Shown: one piece after another, positions 52,146-62,435 of the stretch
Position numbering within the stretch: the first letter of the stretch is position 1
Layout of the letters: each line of letters begins with the position of its first letter
NCBI RefSeq assembly: GCF_002848135.1
Contig: NZ_PKGB01000004.1
Location: 62,001-126,000, forward strand
DNA: 64,000 nt
Direction: 5' to 3'
Origin: Hydrogenovibrio sp. SC-1
Lineage (GTDB): Bacteria; Pseudomonadota; Gammaproteobacteria; Thiomicrospirales; Thiomicrospiraceae
Program-made: the position numbers and the translations under genes
The notes under the pieces: generated by a model
The model's database searches: none
What the model saw: only the letters and a program-made list of their open reading frames with translations
What the model was told of the DNA's origin: nothing

Positions 52146-54869
52146 ATGAACAGAATGAGCGAAAAAAATAATTTTTCAGTTCCATTTAGACGTAATTATT
52201 GGTTAACGATAATCATTCTCATCGTATTAGCAATCTCTTTTGCTAACTATTCCCTAATGGAAAAACACATTAATCGTGCTAATAAGGTTCGTCAACTTTC
52301 TTTTGAGTTGATTCAAGAGTTACGTCAGTCATCAGATGACCTAAGTCGAATGGTTCGTACCTATATCGCCACGGGCAATCCAAAGTATAAAGAATATTAC
52401 CAGGATATTTTGGATATCCGCAACGGAAAAAAAACACGTCCAGAAGAATATCACTCTTTCTATTGGGATTTAGTTACAGTAGATAATCCGTCACCTCGCT
52501 CCGACACTCAACAAAAAATCGCTTTATTGGACCTGATTAGGCAGGCAGGGGTGACCGCTGATGAATTCAATGCCCTAGCAGAAGCCAAATCAAAATCAGA
52601 CGCTCTAGCCTCAATAGAGTATGAAGCAATGAGGTTGTTTGAAACGAATGATGAAAATAACAAAATCAAAGCATTGCAGATATTGCATGACCAAAAGTAT
52701 CACCTAGCTAAATCGGCCATCATGCGTCCTATCAGTGAAGTGCTTTACAGGGTAGATAAACGCACTATCAATATGATAAACGCGACTGAATCAAATGCTT
52801 TCTGGTTTCAAATTCTATTTATCGTGTTGGGCGGGTTATTGGTTTTGCTGTTGTGGCGCAGTCATAAATCTTTGCAATCTATACTGGGAGGAACGGTTGA
52901 GCAAGTTCAATCGCAAATCAATGAAATTGGCAAAGACAATTTAGCACCTCTTCAATCGGTTACCAAACAGAATGAACACACGGTTATAGGGTGGTTAGCG
53001 AAAAAGCAGGGTGAGTTAATAGCGGCTGATATAAAACATAGAAAGGCCGAAGCATACGAACACTTCCGCAATCATATATTGGAAATTATTACCAGCAATA
53101 AAGAGCTCAGTGTTGTGCTTGAAAGCATTGTGCAAGGCGTCGAACAACTTAATCCGAGTTCATTGTGCAGTATTTTGCTGCTTGACGACACTGGGCAACA
53201 TCTTCTCAATGGAGCTGCACCCAGTTTGCCAGATTTCTATAATAACGCTCTTGAAGGGATTGAAATTGGTGTCGGTGTTGGTTCCTGTGGAACAGCTGCA
53301 GCGACAGGCGAGCTTGTCATCGCCGAAGACATTTCAACTCACCCTTATTGGGCACCTTATAAAGAACTTGCAGCATCCGCTGGATTAGGCTCTTGTTGGT
53401 CACAGCCGATTTTCTCATCAACCGGCAAGATCTTAGGAACTTTTGCTATTTATCATCATCATGCGCACACACCCAATAATACTGACATCAAAACCATCGA
53501 ACAAACGGCTCGTCTAGTCAGTGTCGCAATTGAGCGCAAAAGGTCTGAAAAAGAAATCATCAGCCTTGCCTTTTATGATGCTCTGACTGGGCTTCCAAAT
53601 CGACAGCTTTTGCAGGATCGACTCAAGCAGGCATTGGTCTCTAGTTCACGTAGTCTAAGAAAAGGTGCACTACTGTTCATCGACTTGGATAATTTTAAGA
53701 CTATCAACGATAGTCTTGGTCACGATATAGGGGATCTGCTTCTACAAAAGGTAGCAAAACGCCTACAAGCCTGTATTAGAGAGGGTGATACGGTTTCTCG
53801 GTTAGGAGGGGACGAATTTGTCGTGATTCTTGAAGATCTTAATGAAAAACCGATTGAAGCCGCAGCACAAACAGAATCCGTTAGTGAGAAAATTATTACA
53901 GCATTAAATTTACCTTATTCGCTCGGCACTCACGAATATCGAAACACGCCAAGTATCGGTGCGACTCTGTTCAGCCATGAAGACCATTCAATAGATGAGT
54001 TGTTAAAGCAAGCCGACATTGCAATGTATCAAGCAAAGAAAGCCGGGCGCAATACTTTACGTTTCTTTGACCCTAGGATGCAAGAATCCATTGATAATAG
54101 AGTCTCTGTTGAAAGGCTTTTACGAACGGCTATTGACAGGAATGAATTCCAGCTGTACTACCAAATCCAAGTTGGAACCTCGAAGCAACCAATAGGCGCA
54201 GAAGCGCTTATTCGATGGGTTCACCCGGAAAAAGGCGTTATTTCGCCACTTGAATTTATTCCTTTGGCGGAGGAAACTGAGTTGATACTGCCAATCGGAG
54301 CTTGGGTTCTGGAAACGGCGTGCTCGCAACTCAAATTATGGCAACAAAATGAGTGTAGTCGCGATCTTGTGTTGGCTGTGAACGTGAGCGCCAAGCAATT
54401 TCGTCAAGCTGATTTCGTATCTCAAGTACAAGAAGCGATATTACGCCATGAAATAAATCCAAAACGTCTTAAGCTTGAGCTAACGGAAAGCATTCTGCTA
54501 GAGGATATTGATGAAACGATCGAGTCCATGAATAGTTTGAAAAGCATTGGCGTGCAATTCTCTTTGGATGATTTTGGTACAGGGTATTCCTCTTTGCAAT
54601 ATCTTAAAAAACTGCCACTTGATCAACTGAAAATTGATCAATCGTTTGTGCGTGATCTTCTTATTGATAGCAATGATAGAACGATTATCCGCACGATTAT
54701 TGCCATGGCAGACAGTTTAGGTTTGGATGTGATTGCCGAAGGCGTAGAGACCGAAGAGCAGCTCCAAAACCTTTTTGAAAAAGGATGTCATCATTACCAA
54801 GGTTATCTATTTAGCAAGCCTGTGCCGATTGAGCAATTTGAAGTTTTGATAGAGGAATCAAAGCTGTGA
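52146..54869 (+). CDS. Membrane GAF-GGDEF-EAL cyclic-di-GMP enzyme
   Basis: A 907-residue inner-membrane protein. Two membrane helices (about 17-38 and 220-240) flank a periplasmic sensor region of about 180 residues. A GAF domain follows (about 310-470; EIGVGVGSCGTAAATGELVIAED), then GGDEF (about 478-640; intact RLGGDEFVVIL and DALTGLPNRQLL) and EAL (about 655-900; GAEALIRWVHPEKG, TESILLED, DDFGTGYSSL, EGVETEEQ). Both the diguanylate cyclase and phosphodiesterase motifs look intact, so either activity is possible. Sensed signal unknown. Single gene with no partner. Confidence 0.93.
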   Translation: MNRMSEKNNFSVPFRRNYWLTIIILIVLAISFANYSLMEKHINRANKVRQLSFELIQELRQSSDDLSRMVRTYIATGNPKYKEYYQDILDIRNGKKTRPEEYHSFYWDLVTVDNPSPRSDTQQKIALLDLIRQAGVTADEFNALAEAKSKSDALASIEYEAMRLFETNDENNKIKALQILHDQKYHLAKSAIMRPISEVLYRVDKRTINMINATESNAFWFQILFIVLGGLLVLLLWRSHKSLQSILGGTVEQVQSQINEIGKDNLAPLQSVTKQNEHTVIGWLAKKQGELIAADIKHRKAEAYEHFRNHILEIITSNKELSVVLESIVQGVEQLNPSSLCSILLLDDTGQHLLNGAAPSLPDFYNNALEGIEIGVGVGSCGTAAATGELVIAEDISTHPYWAPYKELAASAGLGSCWSQPIFSSTGKILGTFAIYHHHAHTPNNTDIKTIEQTARLVSVAIERKRSEKEIISLAFYDALTGLPNRQLLQDRLKQALVSSSRSLRKGALLFIDLDNFKTINDSLGHDIGDLLLQKVAKRLQACIREGDTVSRLGGDEFVVILEDLNEKPIEAAAQTESVSEKIITALNLPYSLGTHEYRNTPSIGATLFSHEDHSIDELLKQADIAMYQAKKAGRNTLRFFDPRMQESIDNRVSVERLLRTAIDRNEFQLYYQIQVGTSKQPIGAEALIRWVHPEKGVISPLEFIPLAEETELILPIGAWVLETACSQLKLWQQNECSRDLVLAVNVSAKQFRQADFVSQVQEAILRHEINPKRLKLELTESILLEDIDETIESMNSLKSIGVQFSLDDFGTGYSSLQYLKKLPLDQLKIDQSFVRDLLIDSNDRTIIRTIIAMADSLGLDVIAEGVETEEQLQNLFEKGCHHYQGYLFSKPVPIEQFEVLIEESKL

Positions 54870-55060
54870 TTTTAATAAATTACAGACAAGTTTAAAGCCT
54901 TGCAGAAAACTAGTGGAAAAACCCTGAATGCTGAGTTTGTAATGTTTGTACCGAGATGTTTGAAAACAGTGAACTCAACTTTTGGTCTTAAGGAAGTTGT
55001 GTATATTCAAGTTTAATTTTTTTCAGTGGTTATCCCGTCCTATTTCGAATAGTACTCAGT

Positions 55061-55083
55061 AAAAAGCCCCGTTATGGGGCTTT
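55061..55083 (-). terminator. Terminator after the DUF5610-like gene
   Basis: AAAGCCCC (55,063-55,070) and GGGGCTTT (55,076-55,083) pair around GTTAT; on the minus strand a run of T follows. It lies 22 bases after the stop at 55,105. Confidence 0.85.
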
Positions 55084-55104
55084 GGGGGCGGGAGTTTTAC
55101 GGGA

Positions 55105-55779
55105 TTAAGCAGTTGGTTCTACTTCAACTTTTTCTTCTGTTTGATTGTCTGTTGCTTCAGCTTCATCTAAAGGTGGCAATCCTAAGAATTCTCGTCTGAA
55201 GTTTTCCATGCCTTTGTTGACTAGGTCTGTGGTTGCGGTAAAGGTGTCTTTGACTTTGCCGTCAAAGACTTTCAGGTCACTTAAAATGCCCTGGGCTTCA
55301 TCAAATCCTTGTTGTAAGCCACCACCGACCACATCCATAAATTTGGTCATTAAGGCTTCACCTTCTAAATCTGGATTCGCTTTTTGAAAAGCCGGTAGGA
55401 AAGCGGTTGCGCCATTGACAATTCTGCCAGCCGTGTTTTCAGGTGTCCAATAATCCATGCCGCCTTGTTTTTTCAAGGCTTCTTCACTGATTGCATTTTC
55501 ACCTAACTGTGGGGTTAAGGCTTCGTTTAATTTATCGATGGCCGCTTGATAGGTCATCTTTAAGGTGCTTTCAATAGATTGGTTTGGATCGCCAAAAAGG
55601 TGAGCGACTAGGCTCGCTTGTTTGTCATTACGAATGGTTACCTGGTCAGCAGTCAGTGGGCTATTTGCTTGATTTTTTTGTGCGTTGCTGACGCCAAAAT
55701 CCATTTTCGAGTCTTGTGCCGAATGTTTCTGGTATACATTATATCCGGCTGGAATGGCTGGAATGGTTGGTGTAGACAT
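55105..55779 (-). CDS. DUF5610-like hypothetical protein
   Basis: A 224-residue soluble protein. The central part (about 55-190) fits the DUF5610 pattern: LTADQVTIRNDKQASLVAHL, IDKLNEALTPQLGENAISEE, YWTPENTAGRIVNGATAFLPAF and MDVVGGGLQQGFDEAQGILS. Disordered, polar ends (Gln/Asn at the start, Glu-rich at the C-terminus) flank it. No signal peptide. Function unknown. AAAGGAAAATGCC precedes the ATG. It is a single gene with its own terminator, in the opposite direction to prfB. Confidence 0.75.
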   Translation of the reverse strand: MSTPTIPAIPAGYNVYQKHSAQDSKMDFGVSNAQKNQANSPLTADQVTIRNDKQASLVAHLFGDPNQSIESTLKMTYQAAIDKLNEALTPQLGENAISEEALKKQGGMDYWTPENTAGRIVNGATAFLPAFQKANPDLEGEALMTKFMDVVGGGLQQGFDEAQGILSDLKVFDGKVKDTFTATTDLVNKGMENFRREFLGLPPLDEAEATDNQTEEKVEVEPTA

Positions 55780-56033
55780 GGCATTTTCCTTTTCTAGTCA
55801 AAGGGAGCTTTTTGATTAATCTAATTTGAATTATCATTATTTTTATGTACAAATTCAATGGCCAGATTGAAAAGTGTTAGGCTCCATAGTTGTTAACGGC
55901 CACTTTAATATTAACTTGAGCACTTTTTTTAAAAAATTGACAAAGTAGTTGTTAAAACCTGATGTCACTGGCTGATAAATGCTGTGATTAATGTTATTAT
56001 TCCGCTTTTTATTTTGAAAGCTGAAAAGGCACT

Positions 56034-57129
56034 ATGGAATTAAATCCCGTTTACACTCAGATTAAAGATTTTATTGAGCGCACTCAAGTGCTTAGGGGGT
56101 ATCTTTGACTATGATACCAAGCAAGAACGATTAGTCGAAGTTATTCGAGAGTTGGAGTCGCCAACGGTTTGGAATGAACCTGAAAGAGCGCAAGCCCTCG
56201 GCAAAGAAAAGTCCCAGCTTGAAAAAGTGGTAGAGACCATTGATGAGTTAGGAAGCAGTTTAGCTTCGGCGCAAGAAATTTTGGAAATGGCCGAAATGGA
56301 CTCCGATCAAGAAATGGTGGATGAGGTCATTTCGGAATTGTCTCGTTTAGAGGGTAAACTGGATGAGCTTGAGTTCCAAAGAATGTTTTCGGGTGAACTT
56401 GATGCCAATAATGCCTATTTGGAAATCCAATCGGGTTCCGGTGGTACGGAAGCTCAAGACTGGGCGAATATGATTTTGCGTATGTATTTGCGCTGGGCTG
56501 AAAGCCACGGCTTTAAAGCAGAAATTTTAGAAGTTTCTGCAGGGGATGTGGCCGGTATCAAAGGCGCGACCGTGCATATCCAAGGTGACTATGCTTTTGG
56601 TTGGTTACGAACCGAAACTGGCGTGCATCGTTTAGTGCGTAAATCGCCCTTTGATTCGGGAAATCGACGCCATACCTCCTTTGCCTCAGTCTTTATTTCC
56701 CCTGAAATTGATGATAGTTTTGAGGTGGATATTAATCCAGCAGACCTTCGAATTGATGTCTATCGCGCCAGTGGTGCAGGCGGGCAGCACGTAAACAAAA
56801 CAGAATCGGCGGTGCGCATTACCCATTTGCCGACCAATACCGTGACGCAGTGCCAGAATGGTCGTTCACAGCATCAAAATAAAGCAGAGGCGATGAAGCA
56901 GCTTCGAGCCAAACTCTATGAATTAGAAATGTTGAGCCGCAATGCTGAAAAGCAGCAGCTAGAAGAGAGTAAGTCGGACATAGGATGGGGCAGTCAAATT
57001 CGTTCCTACGTATTGGATTCTGGCAGAATTAAAGACTTGCGAACCAATGTGGAAACCGGCAATACCAATGCGGTTTTGGATGGCGATTTAGACCAATTCA
57101 TTATCCCCAGTTTAAAAGCGGGAATTTAG
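56034..57129 (+). CDS. prfB: Peptide chain release factor 2 with programmed +1 frameshift
   Basis: Terminates translation at UGA and UAA. The first frame runs from ATG 56034 through 24 codons to an in-frame TGA at 56,106-56,108. The slippery site AGG GGG TAT CTT TGA C (56,094-56,109) matches the classical autoregulatory element: the Shine-Dalgarno-like AGGGGG and CTT-TGA-C allow a +1 shift, after which reading continues at 56,107. The full product is about 364 residues. It contains the GGQ motif ([17 protein letters not shown]) and the RF2 anticodon-like region ([13 protein letters not shown]). Followed by lysS after 95 bases. Confidence 0.97.
56091..56109 (+). promoter_or_regulatory. Programmed +1 frameshift site of prfB
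   Basis: CTT AGG GGG TAT CTT TGA C: an internal Shine-Dalgarno-like stretch, the CTT slippery codon and a UGA-C stop context. Low release factor 2 favours the shift and raises RF2 production. Confidence 0.96.
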
Positions 57130-57224
57130 TCCCCAATTGATAGAAAAACACCCAGGCCTGGGCAAATTAAGCCGTGAAGGTCTGGTAAAACACTAATTAT
57201 TACTATTTTGAAATAGGACATAAC

Positions 57225-58730
57225 ATGGCAAATGTTGAAACCCCAGAAGTTGATGAGAACAAAATTATTGCAGAAAGACGCTCTAAGCTAACCGCTTTGC
57301 GTGAAATGGGGCAAGCATACCCCAATACTTTTCGACGTAATGATGTCTCAAGTGATTTGCATGAACAATATGATGCACTGACCAAAGAGCAGCTAGCCGA
57401 AATGGAACCCATTCGTGTGAAGGTCGCAGGGCGTATGATGATGCGTCGGATTATGGGTAAAGCCAGTTTTGCAACCTTGCAAGATACGCATGGCCGCATC
57501 CAACTTTATGTCACCCGAGATGAGTTGCCGGAAGGGTTTTACAATAGCCAATTTAAAAAATGGGATTTAGGCGATATCGTTGGTGCAGAAGGGTATTTGT
57601 TTAAAACCAATACCGGTGAACTATCGGTTCATGTTCAACATATTGAATTAATTACTAAATCCTTACGTCCATTACCCGATAAATTTCACGGTCTGCAAGA
57701 TCAAGAAGTCAGATACCGCCAGCGTTATGTCGATTTGATCGTCAATGAAGAAAGCCGTGACACCTTTGTAATGCGCTCAAAAATTGTTCAGCATGTTCGT
57801 ACCTTTTTGATCGAAAAAGGCTTTATGGAAGTTGAAACGCCGATGATGCACGTCATTCCGGGCGGCGCAACCGCCAAGCCATTCAATACCCACCATAATG
57901 CATTGGATATGCCGCTTTACTTGCGTATTGCGCCTGAGCTTTATCTAAAGCGTCTTGTGGTTGGCGGCTTTGAAAAAGTCTTTGAAATTAATCGAAGCTT
58001 CCGTAATGAAGGGCTTTCCACGCGCCATAACCCAGAATTTACCATGGTGGAATTTTATTCTGCTTACAGTGATTATCATCAGTTAATGGACTACACTGAA
58101 GAGCTGCTAAAACAATTGGCAGAAATGACAGTCGGCTCAACACAAGTGCCTTATCAAGGGCAAGTATTTGATTTCGGTAAGCCGTTTGCCCGTTTAACCA
58201 TGAAAGATGCGATTCTAAAATACAATCCCAGCGCGACAGCTGAAGACTTGGATGATATAGAATCAGCACGCGCACTGGCAAAATCCTTGAAGGTGCATGT
58301 GGAAGACAGTTACGGTTTAGGTAAAATCTGGACGGAAATCTTTGAAGAAACGGCAGAAGAAAAGTTAATGGACCCAACGTTCATTATCGAATATCCAGCC
58401 GAAGTGTCACCATTGGCGCGTCGTAATGACGATAACCCATTTATTACCGATCGTTTCGAATTATTTATCGGTGGGCGCGAATTAGCAAATGGCTTTAACG
58501 AGTTGAATGATGCTGAAGACCAAGCCGAGCGCTTTAAAGCGCAGGTGGAAGCAAAAGATGCCGGCGATGATGAAGCCATGCATTATGATGAAGATTACAT
58601 CACCGCATTGGAACATGGCATGCCACCGACAGCGGGAGAGGGGATTGGTATTGACCGCCTCGTGATGCTCTTTACCGATAAACCCACCATTCGAGATGTC
58701 TTGTTATTTCCGCACATGCGTCAAGCATAA
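57225..58730 (+). CDS. lysS: Lysyl-tRNA synthetase (class II)
   Basis: Charges tRNA-Lys. The 501 residues comprise an N-terminal OB-fold anticodon domain ([24 protein letters not shown] near 65) and the class II catalytic core: motif 1 ([21 protein letters not shown] near 205), motif 2 ([20 protein letters not shown] near 265) and motif 3 ([14 protein letters not shown] near 475). The prfB-lysS order is typical of gammaproteobacteria. The terminator at 58,760-58,781 follows. Confidence 0.97.
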   Translation: MANVETPEVDENKIIAERRSKLTALREMGQAYPNTFRRNDVSSDLHEQYDALTKEQLAEMEPIRVKVAGRMMMRRIMGKASFATLQDTHGRIQLYVTRDELPEGFYNSQFKKWDLGDIVGAEGYLFKTNTGELSVHVQHIELITKSLRPLPDKFHGLQDQEVRYRQRYVDLIVNEESRDTFVMRSKIVQHVRTFLIEKGFMEVETPMMHVIPGGATAKPFNTHHNALDMPLYLRIAPELYLKRLVVGGFEKVFEINRSFRNEGLSTRHNPEFTMVEFYSAYSDYHQLMDYTEELLKQLAEMTVGSTQVPYQGQVFDFGKPFARLTMKDAILKYNPSATAEDLDDIESARALAKSLKVHVEDSYGLGKIWTEIFEETAEEKLMDPTFIIEYPAEVSPLARRNDDNPFITDRFELFIGGRELANGFNELNDAEDQAERFKAQVEAKDAGDDEAMHYDEDYITALEHGMPPTAGEGIGIDRLVMLFTDKPTIRDVLLFPHMRQA

Positions 58731-58759
58731 GCTGAGTTTAACACCGCTCGAAAACCAAG

Positions 58760-58781
58760 AAGCCCGTATTAACGGGCTTTT
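58760..58781 (+). terminator. Rho-independent terminator after lysS
   Basis: AGCCCGT (58,761-58,767) pairs with ACGGGCT (58,772-58,778) around ATTA; a T run follows. It lies 30 bases after the lysS stop. Confidence 0.88.
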
Positions 58782-59173
58782 TGCATTATGGGACTTTGGT
58801 CATCAAAATCCAACCAGGCCTGGGTATTTTTAAACACCCTAACTGAAAAACCATTAACTACAATCCACAATCCATACCGTATTACGCAATTCACCTAGCA
58901 ATACTAATTTCTTTAATGTACTATTTTAAAAGCGAATTTATATTGCGCCCGTAAACTTGGGTAATACCGTATAACCTGCCAAATTAACAGGTCATTGCAA
59001 TATAAACGTAAAACAACCCGAAAAAACGTTCAATACAATATATCAAAGCAAAAGTGCCTTATACTAAATGTTAGGTTTATAAATTTTAAATAAGGTTTTA
59101 AATGACATTGTGTGGGCTAGGTGAACAATTGCACGATAGGTATTTCAACTAGAACGATGGTGAGACCGTTGTC
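58782..59173. other. Intergenic stretch between lysS and the cassette-like genes
   Basis: No supported gene. It contains one CCAGGCCTGG palindrome (58,814-58,823) and, at 59,070-59,076, GTTAGGT, the core form of an integron crossover site, but no convincing attC arms surround this first copy. Confidence 0.4.
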
Positions 59174-59374
59174 ATGATTCATTTATTCGGAATCAAATAT
59201 GCAACTGAAATTAAAAATTCGAATGAATCAATGAAATCTATCGAAAAGGCAGCAAATATCAATGAATCTTACGCTACCGAAATCAGCAAAGGCGTAAAGC
59301 TTTCAAAATTTGTAATTCCAAGAACCTCACAATGCACTCAAGCGGACTGCGCTAACGCGCGGCGGCTTAGTTGA
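59174..59374 (+). CDS. Small cassette-type ORF, doubtful
   Basis: A 66-codon frame lying between GTTAGGT at 59,070 and the attC site. Its last residues (CTQADCANARRLS) are simply the translation of the attC left arm and loop, as is common in integron cassette ORFs. The N-terminal part matches nothing known (MIHLFGIKYATEIKNSNE). No clear ribosome site. It may not be expressed. Confidence 0.35.
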   Translation: MIHLFGIKYATEIKNSNESMKSIEKAANINESYATEISKGVKLSKFVIPRTSQCTQADCANARRLS

Positions 59375-59384
59375 ATTGTTAGGT
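59324..59384 (+). repeat. Integron-type attC recombination site
   Basis: Starts with ACCTCAC and ends with GTTAGGT (core GTTRRRY). The two arms are imperfect inverted repeats: ACCTCACAATGCACTCAAGC on the left against the reverse complement of GCTTAGTTGAATTGTTAGGT on the right, with a GC-rich centre GCGC-TAAC-GCGC. Size 61 bases, within the usual attC range. Typical attC-like sequence GCGGACTGCGCTAACGCGC is in the middle. One base departs from the standard left core. Confidence 0.75.
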
Positions 59385-59429
59385 TTTAAATTAATCTACA
59401 AACATTCTTTTAACTAGAGGGAAAAGCGA

Positions 59430-60008
59430 ATGAATCAATCAGTATTGAAATTTTTTGTGTTGTTGCTCATTTTTCCGAGCTTGGCCTTTGCTCATATCGG
59501 TGTAGGTGAAACCACTGGTTTAATGCACGGATTTGGGCATCCTATTGGAGGAGTAGACCACATGTTGGCAATGATTGCTGTGGGACTCTGGGCAATACAG
59601 ATCGGCGGTCGGGCATTATGGGTTGTTCCTTGCACATTTGTTGGTGTTATGGTCTTAGGGGGCGTTCTTGGGTTTACGGGGCTTCCCGTTCCGTTTGTGG
59701 AAGCAGGGATTTTGGTTTCAATTCTGATCTTGGGCATGTTGATTGCGGGTGCCTTTAAGGTTCCACTCGTATATAGCAGCTTAATTGTCGGGTTGTTTGC
59801 CATCTTTCATGGTCATGCCCACGGTGCTGAAATGCCGGAGTCAATAAGTGCTGTGTCGTATGCAGTTGGCTTTGCTTTGGCGACAGCAATGCTCCATATG
59901 GCAGGTTTAGGTTTGGGAGCCCTTATGCAAAAAACACATTTGCATACAGTAAGTCGCTTTGCTGGTGGTGCCATTGCGCTGAGCGGTGTGTATTTAGCAA
60001 TTGCCTAA
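59430..60008 (+). CDS. HupE/UreJ-family membrane protein
   Basis: A 192-residue integral membrane protein with signal-like start and about six hydrophobic segments. The HupE/UreJ hallmark HGFGHPIGGVDHMLAMIAVG lies at about residues 29-48, and a second His-rich segment, AIFHGHAHGAEMPE, at about 122-135. Related proteins handle nickel or cobalt for hydrogenase or urease, but neither enzyme is encoded here, so substrate is uncertain. It starts 46 bases after the attC site (AGAGGG upstream) and may belong to the same cassette-like insertion. Confidence 0.85.
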   Translation: MNQSVLKFFVLLLIFPSLAFAHIGVGETTGLMHGFGHPIGGVDHMLAMIAVGLWAIQIGGRALWVVPCTFVGVMVLGGVLGFTGLPVPFVEAGILVSILILGMLIAGAFKVPLVYSSLIVGLFAIFHGHAHGAEMPESISAVSYAVGFALATAMLHMAGLGLGALMQKTHLHTVSRFAGGAIALSGVYLAIA

Positions 60009-60075
60009 ATAGGATAACAAGGAAACTCAGATGAATATGATTTCCTACTTGTAATGGAAAAAAATCACCTAATAA

Positions 60076-60513
<438 letters not shown>

Positions 60514-60562
60514 CAAGACGCTGGTTTCGACGCAATCTACGCTTCGTTACCACAAAAGGATG

Positions 60563-60590
60563 CCAAAACGACCTAGCCTGGTCGTTTTGG
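60563..60590. terminator. Bidirectional terminator between the VOC and ygfZ genes
   Basis: CCAAAACGACC (60,563-60,573) and GGTCGTTTTGG (60,580-60,590) form a perfect 11-bp stem with a TAGCCT loop. The A/T-rich inner part of each arm works for both strands. ygfZ ends 11 bases away. Confidence 0.85.
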
Positions 60591-60601
60591 TTGGATTGGC
60601 G

Positions 60602-61669
60602 TTATTCTTCGTCAGTAATTGGATAGGGGAGCGGTTCTAGGTTAGCCTCAATACCGGATTCGGTTTTGAGTTGGCCTTGGGCGGTTTCTAACGGTTTTAA
60701 GGTGGTGACCGCCAAACAAATTGACCCTTTCATAATATCTTCAGCTGACAGAATGGTGGTGAATTTATAATTTCGGTCAGCTTCATCAATCAACTTAAAC
60801 GATTCGCCAGATTCAAGAGCGACGCTTTCCTCAAAGCGAAGTCGTAGCATTCGCTTGGTGACTTTGCCGCGGTAGTGCATTTTGGCAATGGTTTCTTGCC
60901 CAGGGAAGCAGCCTTTTTTAAAGCTAATGGCGTTGAGTTTGTCTAAATTAAGAAACTGGGCAATGAATTCGTTTGAAGTCGCGTGATTAACTTGCGGTTG
61001 TCCGCTGACAATTTGAGTGAGTTTCCAGTCTTGGTTGTTGGTGTATTCACCATTGTTTTTCAGTTGTTGCCACAACAGTTTACATTGCTCGACAGGCCCA
61101 AAAAATTGGTAGCAGTGATAAGGGCCAGGAATCTTAACGGCCGTAATGTTTGAGAGGTCGGCTGATTCGAGTGGTTGAACTTCATAGGTGTTTTTGATTT
61201 TTGTTGAGAGTAGGCGCTGTACGTCTAAGTCTGCAAATTCACCCGCATAAGCCATTTGAACCCATTCATCGGATAGGTTTTCTAAGCTGACGTCTGAACG
61301 CATTTTAAACATGTTAAGGCGCTTAAAAATGGTTTCGGCTAGGGAACCATCAAACGTTAGATAGAAATTGTCGTTTTGTTTGAAAATGGTAAGGGTGGCG
61401 AGCACTTTTCCTTGCGGTTCACAATAGCTGGTAAGTTGTGCTTGATGATCGGTTACTTGGCTTAAGTCGTTGCTGAGTTGGCCTTGCAAAAAGGTAAAGG
61501 CATCTTGTCCACTGACCTTAATGAGTGCTTGGTGTGCAAGGCTGGCAATCACTGGGCCATTTTTAATCATAAAGCGTTCTATATCGGGTTGACCGAAGGT
61601 GGTGATTTCGTTTTGATCGTTAAATTGGGCACCGAGTTCGGTCAAAAAACTTTTCCAATCTGCGTTCAT
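60602..61669 (-). CDS. ygfZ: YgfZ, folate-dependent Fe-S cluster/tRNA-modification factor
   Basis: A 355-residue GcvT-like folate-binding protein that helps Fe-S enzymes, including the tRNA-modifying MiaB. The family signature KGCFPGQE lies at about residue 253, with the active-site cysteine. Earlier segments are QALIKVSGQDAFTFLQGQLSND near 50 and SYCEPQGKVLATLTIF near 80. The length is in the family range. The ATG at 61669 is preceded by GGAA. It ends at the shared terminator. Confidence 0.93.
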   Translation of the reverse strand: MNADWKSFLTELGAQFNDQNEITTFGQPDIERFMIKNGPVIASLAHQALIKVSGQDAFTFLQGQLSNDLSQVTDHQAQLTSYCEPQGKVLATLTIFKQNDNFYLTFDGSLAETIFKRLNMFKMRSDVSLENLSDEWVQMAYAGEFADLDVQRLLSTKIKNTYEVQPLESADLSNITAVKIPGPYHCYQFFGPVEQCKLLWQQLKNNGEYTNNQDWKLTQIVSGQPQVNHATSNEFIAQFLNLDKLNAISFKKGCFPGQETIAKMHYRGKVTKRMLRLRFEESVALESGESFKLIDEADRNYKFTTILSAEDIMKGSICLAVTTLKPLETAQGQLKTESGIEANLEPLPYPITDEE

Positions 61670-61820
61670 GAGGATTCCTTTTCGTTTAATGTTGGTGACT
61701 ATTATACATTGAAGTTTTAATTCGTTTGGCCTGCGACAGTCACTGTTGTAATTAAGGATTGATAAACTGGGGTTGAGGCTGTAATATCTCTTTCAATAAG
61801 CGTTACTCATGAGGATGACC

Positions 61821-62384
61821 ATGTCGGAATTAATGAAAGAATTTTTAACATTTCGGTTAAAAAAAGAAGAATTTGCCATTGCGATTGATCGTGTTCAGGA
61901 AATTCGAGGTTGGCAAGACCCGAATCCTTTGCCCAATGTTCCGGTCTTCGTTAAGGGGGTAATCGATATTCGCGGTACGGTGGTACCCATTATTGATTTA
62001 AGAGAACGTTTTAAACTACCGGCGGACTTTAGTGCGACCACGGTTGTCATCGTTGTGAATGTCATGACACAAAGTTCTGAGCGTACCGTTGGTTTGGTGG
62101 TGGACGCGGTGTCCGATGTTCAGCAGTTTGATTTGAATAATTTACAAGCACCACCTGATATTTCAAATACAATTGATAGTCAATATATCCAAGGGTTAAC
62201 CACCATTTTTGATCAGAATCAGAATCAGAAACAGGCGGATGCAAAAGATTCGGTGGATATTAGTGAAGCGAAAAGTAATAAAGGCCAAATGGTGATCGTG
62301 ATTGATCTGGATAAGCTGGCTTCGGAAGGATTGATAGAGCAGATATCTCAGGCAGAAGAAGGGGTGCCATTACGCAATGGTTGA
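61821..62384 (+). CDS. cheW: CheW-like chemotaxis coupling protein
   Basis: Links chemoreceptors to CheA kinase. The 187 residues fit a CheW domain: FLTFRLKKEEFAIAIDRVQEIRG, NVPVFVKGVIDIRGTVVPIIDLRERF and TVGLVVDAVSDVQQFD. A 25-residue Gln/Asn/Lys insert (about 137-160) separates the last strands. ATG 61821 is preferred because GAGGA lies 5 bases upstream; ATGs at 61809 and 61815 in the same frame have no ribosome site. No other chemotaxis gene lies in the window. Confidence 0.9.
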   Translation: MSELMKEFLTFRLKKEEFAIAIDRVQEIRGWQDPNPLPNVPVFVKGVIDIRGTVVPIIDLRERFKLPADFSATTVVIVVNVMTQSSERTVGLVVDAVSDVQQFDLNNLQAPPDISNTIDSQYIQGLTTIFDQNQNQKQADAKDSVDISEAKSNKGQMVIVIDLDKLASEGLIEQISQAEEGVPLRNG

Positions 62385-62435
62385 TGTGTGTTTTAGCAGG
62401 CAGCGGTTAGTGACACAGCTTGATGTTGGTTGGCT

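Noticed and set aside
59041-59076. Complete attC or attI at the first GTTAGGT
   Set aside because: Only the core heptamer is present; no inverted arms could be aligned upstream.
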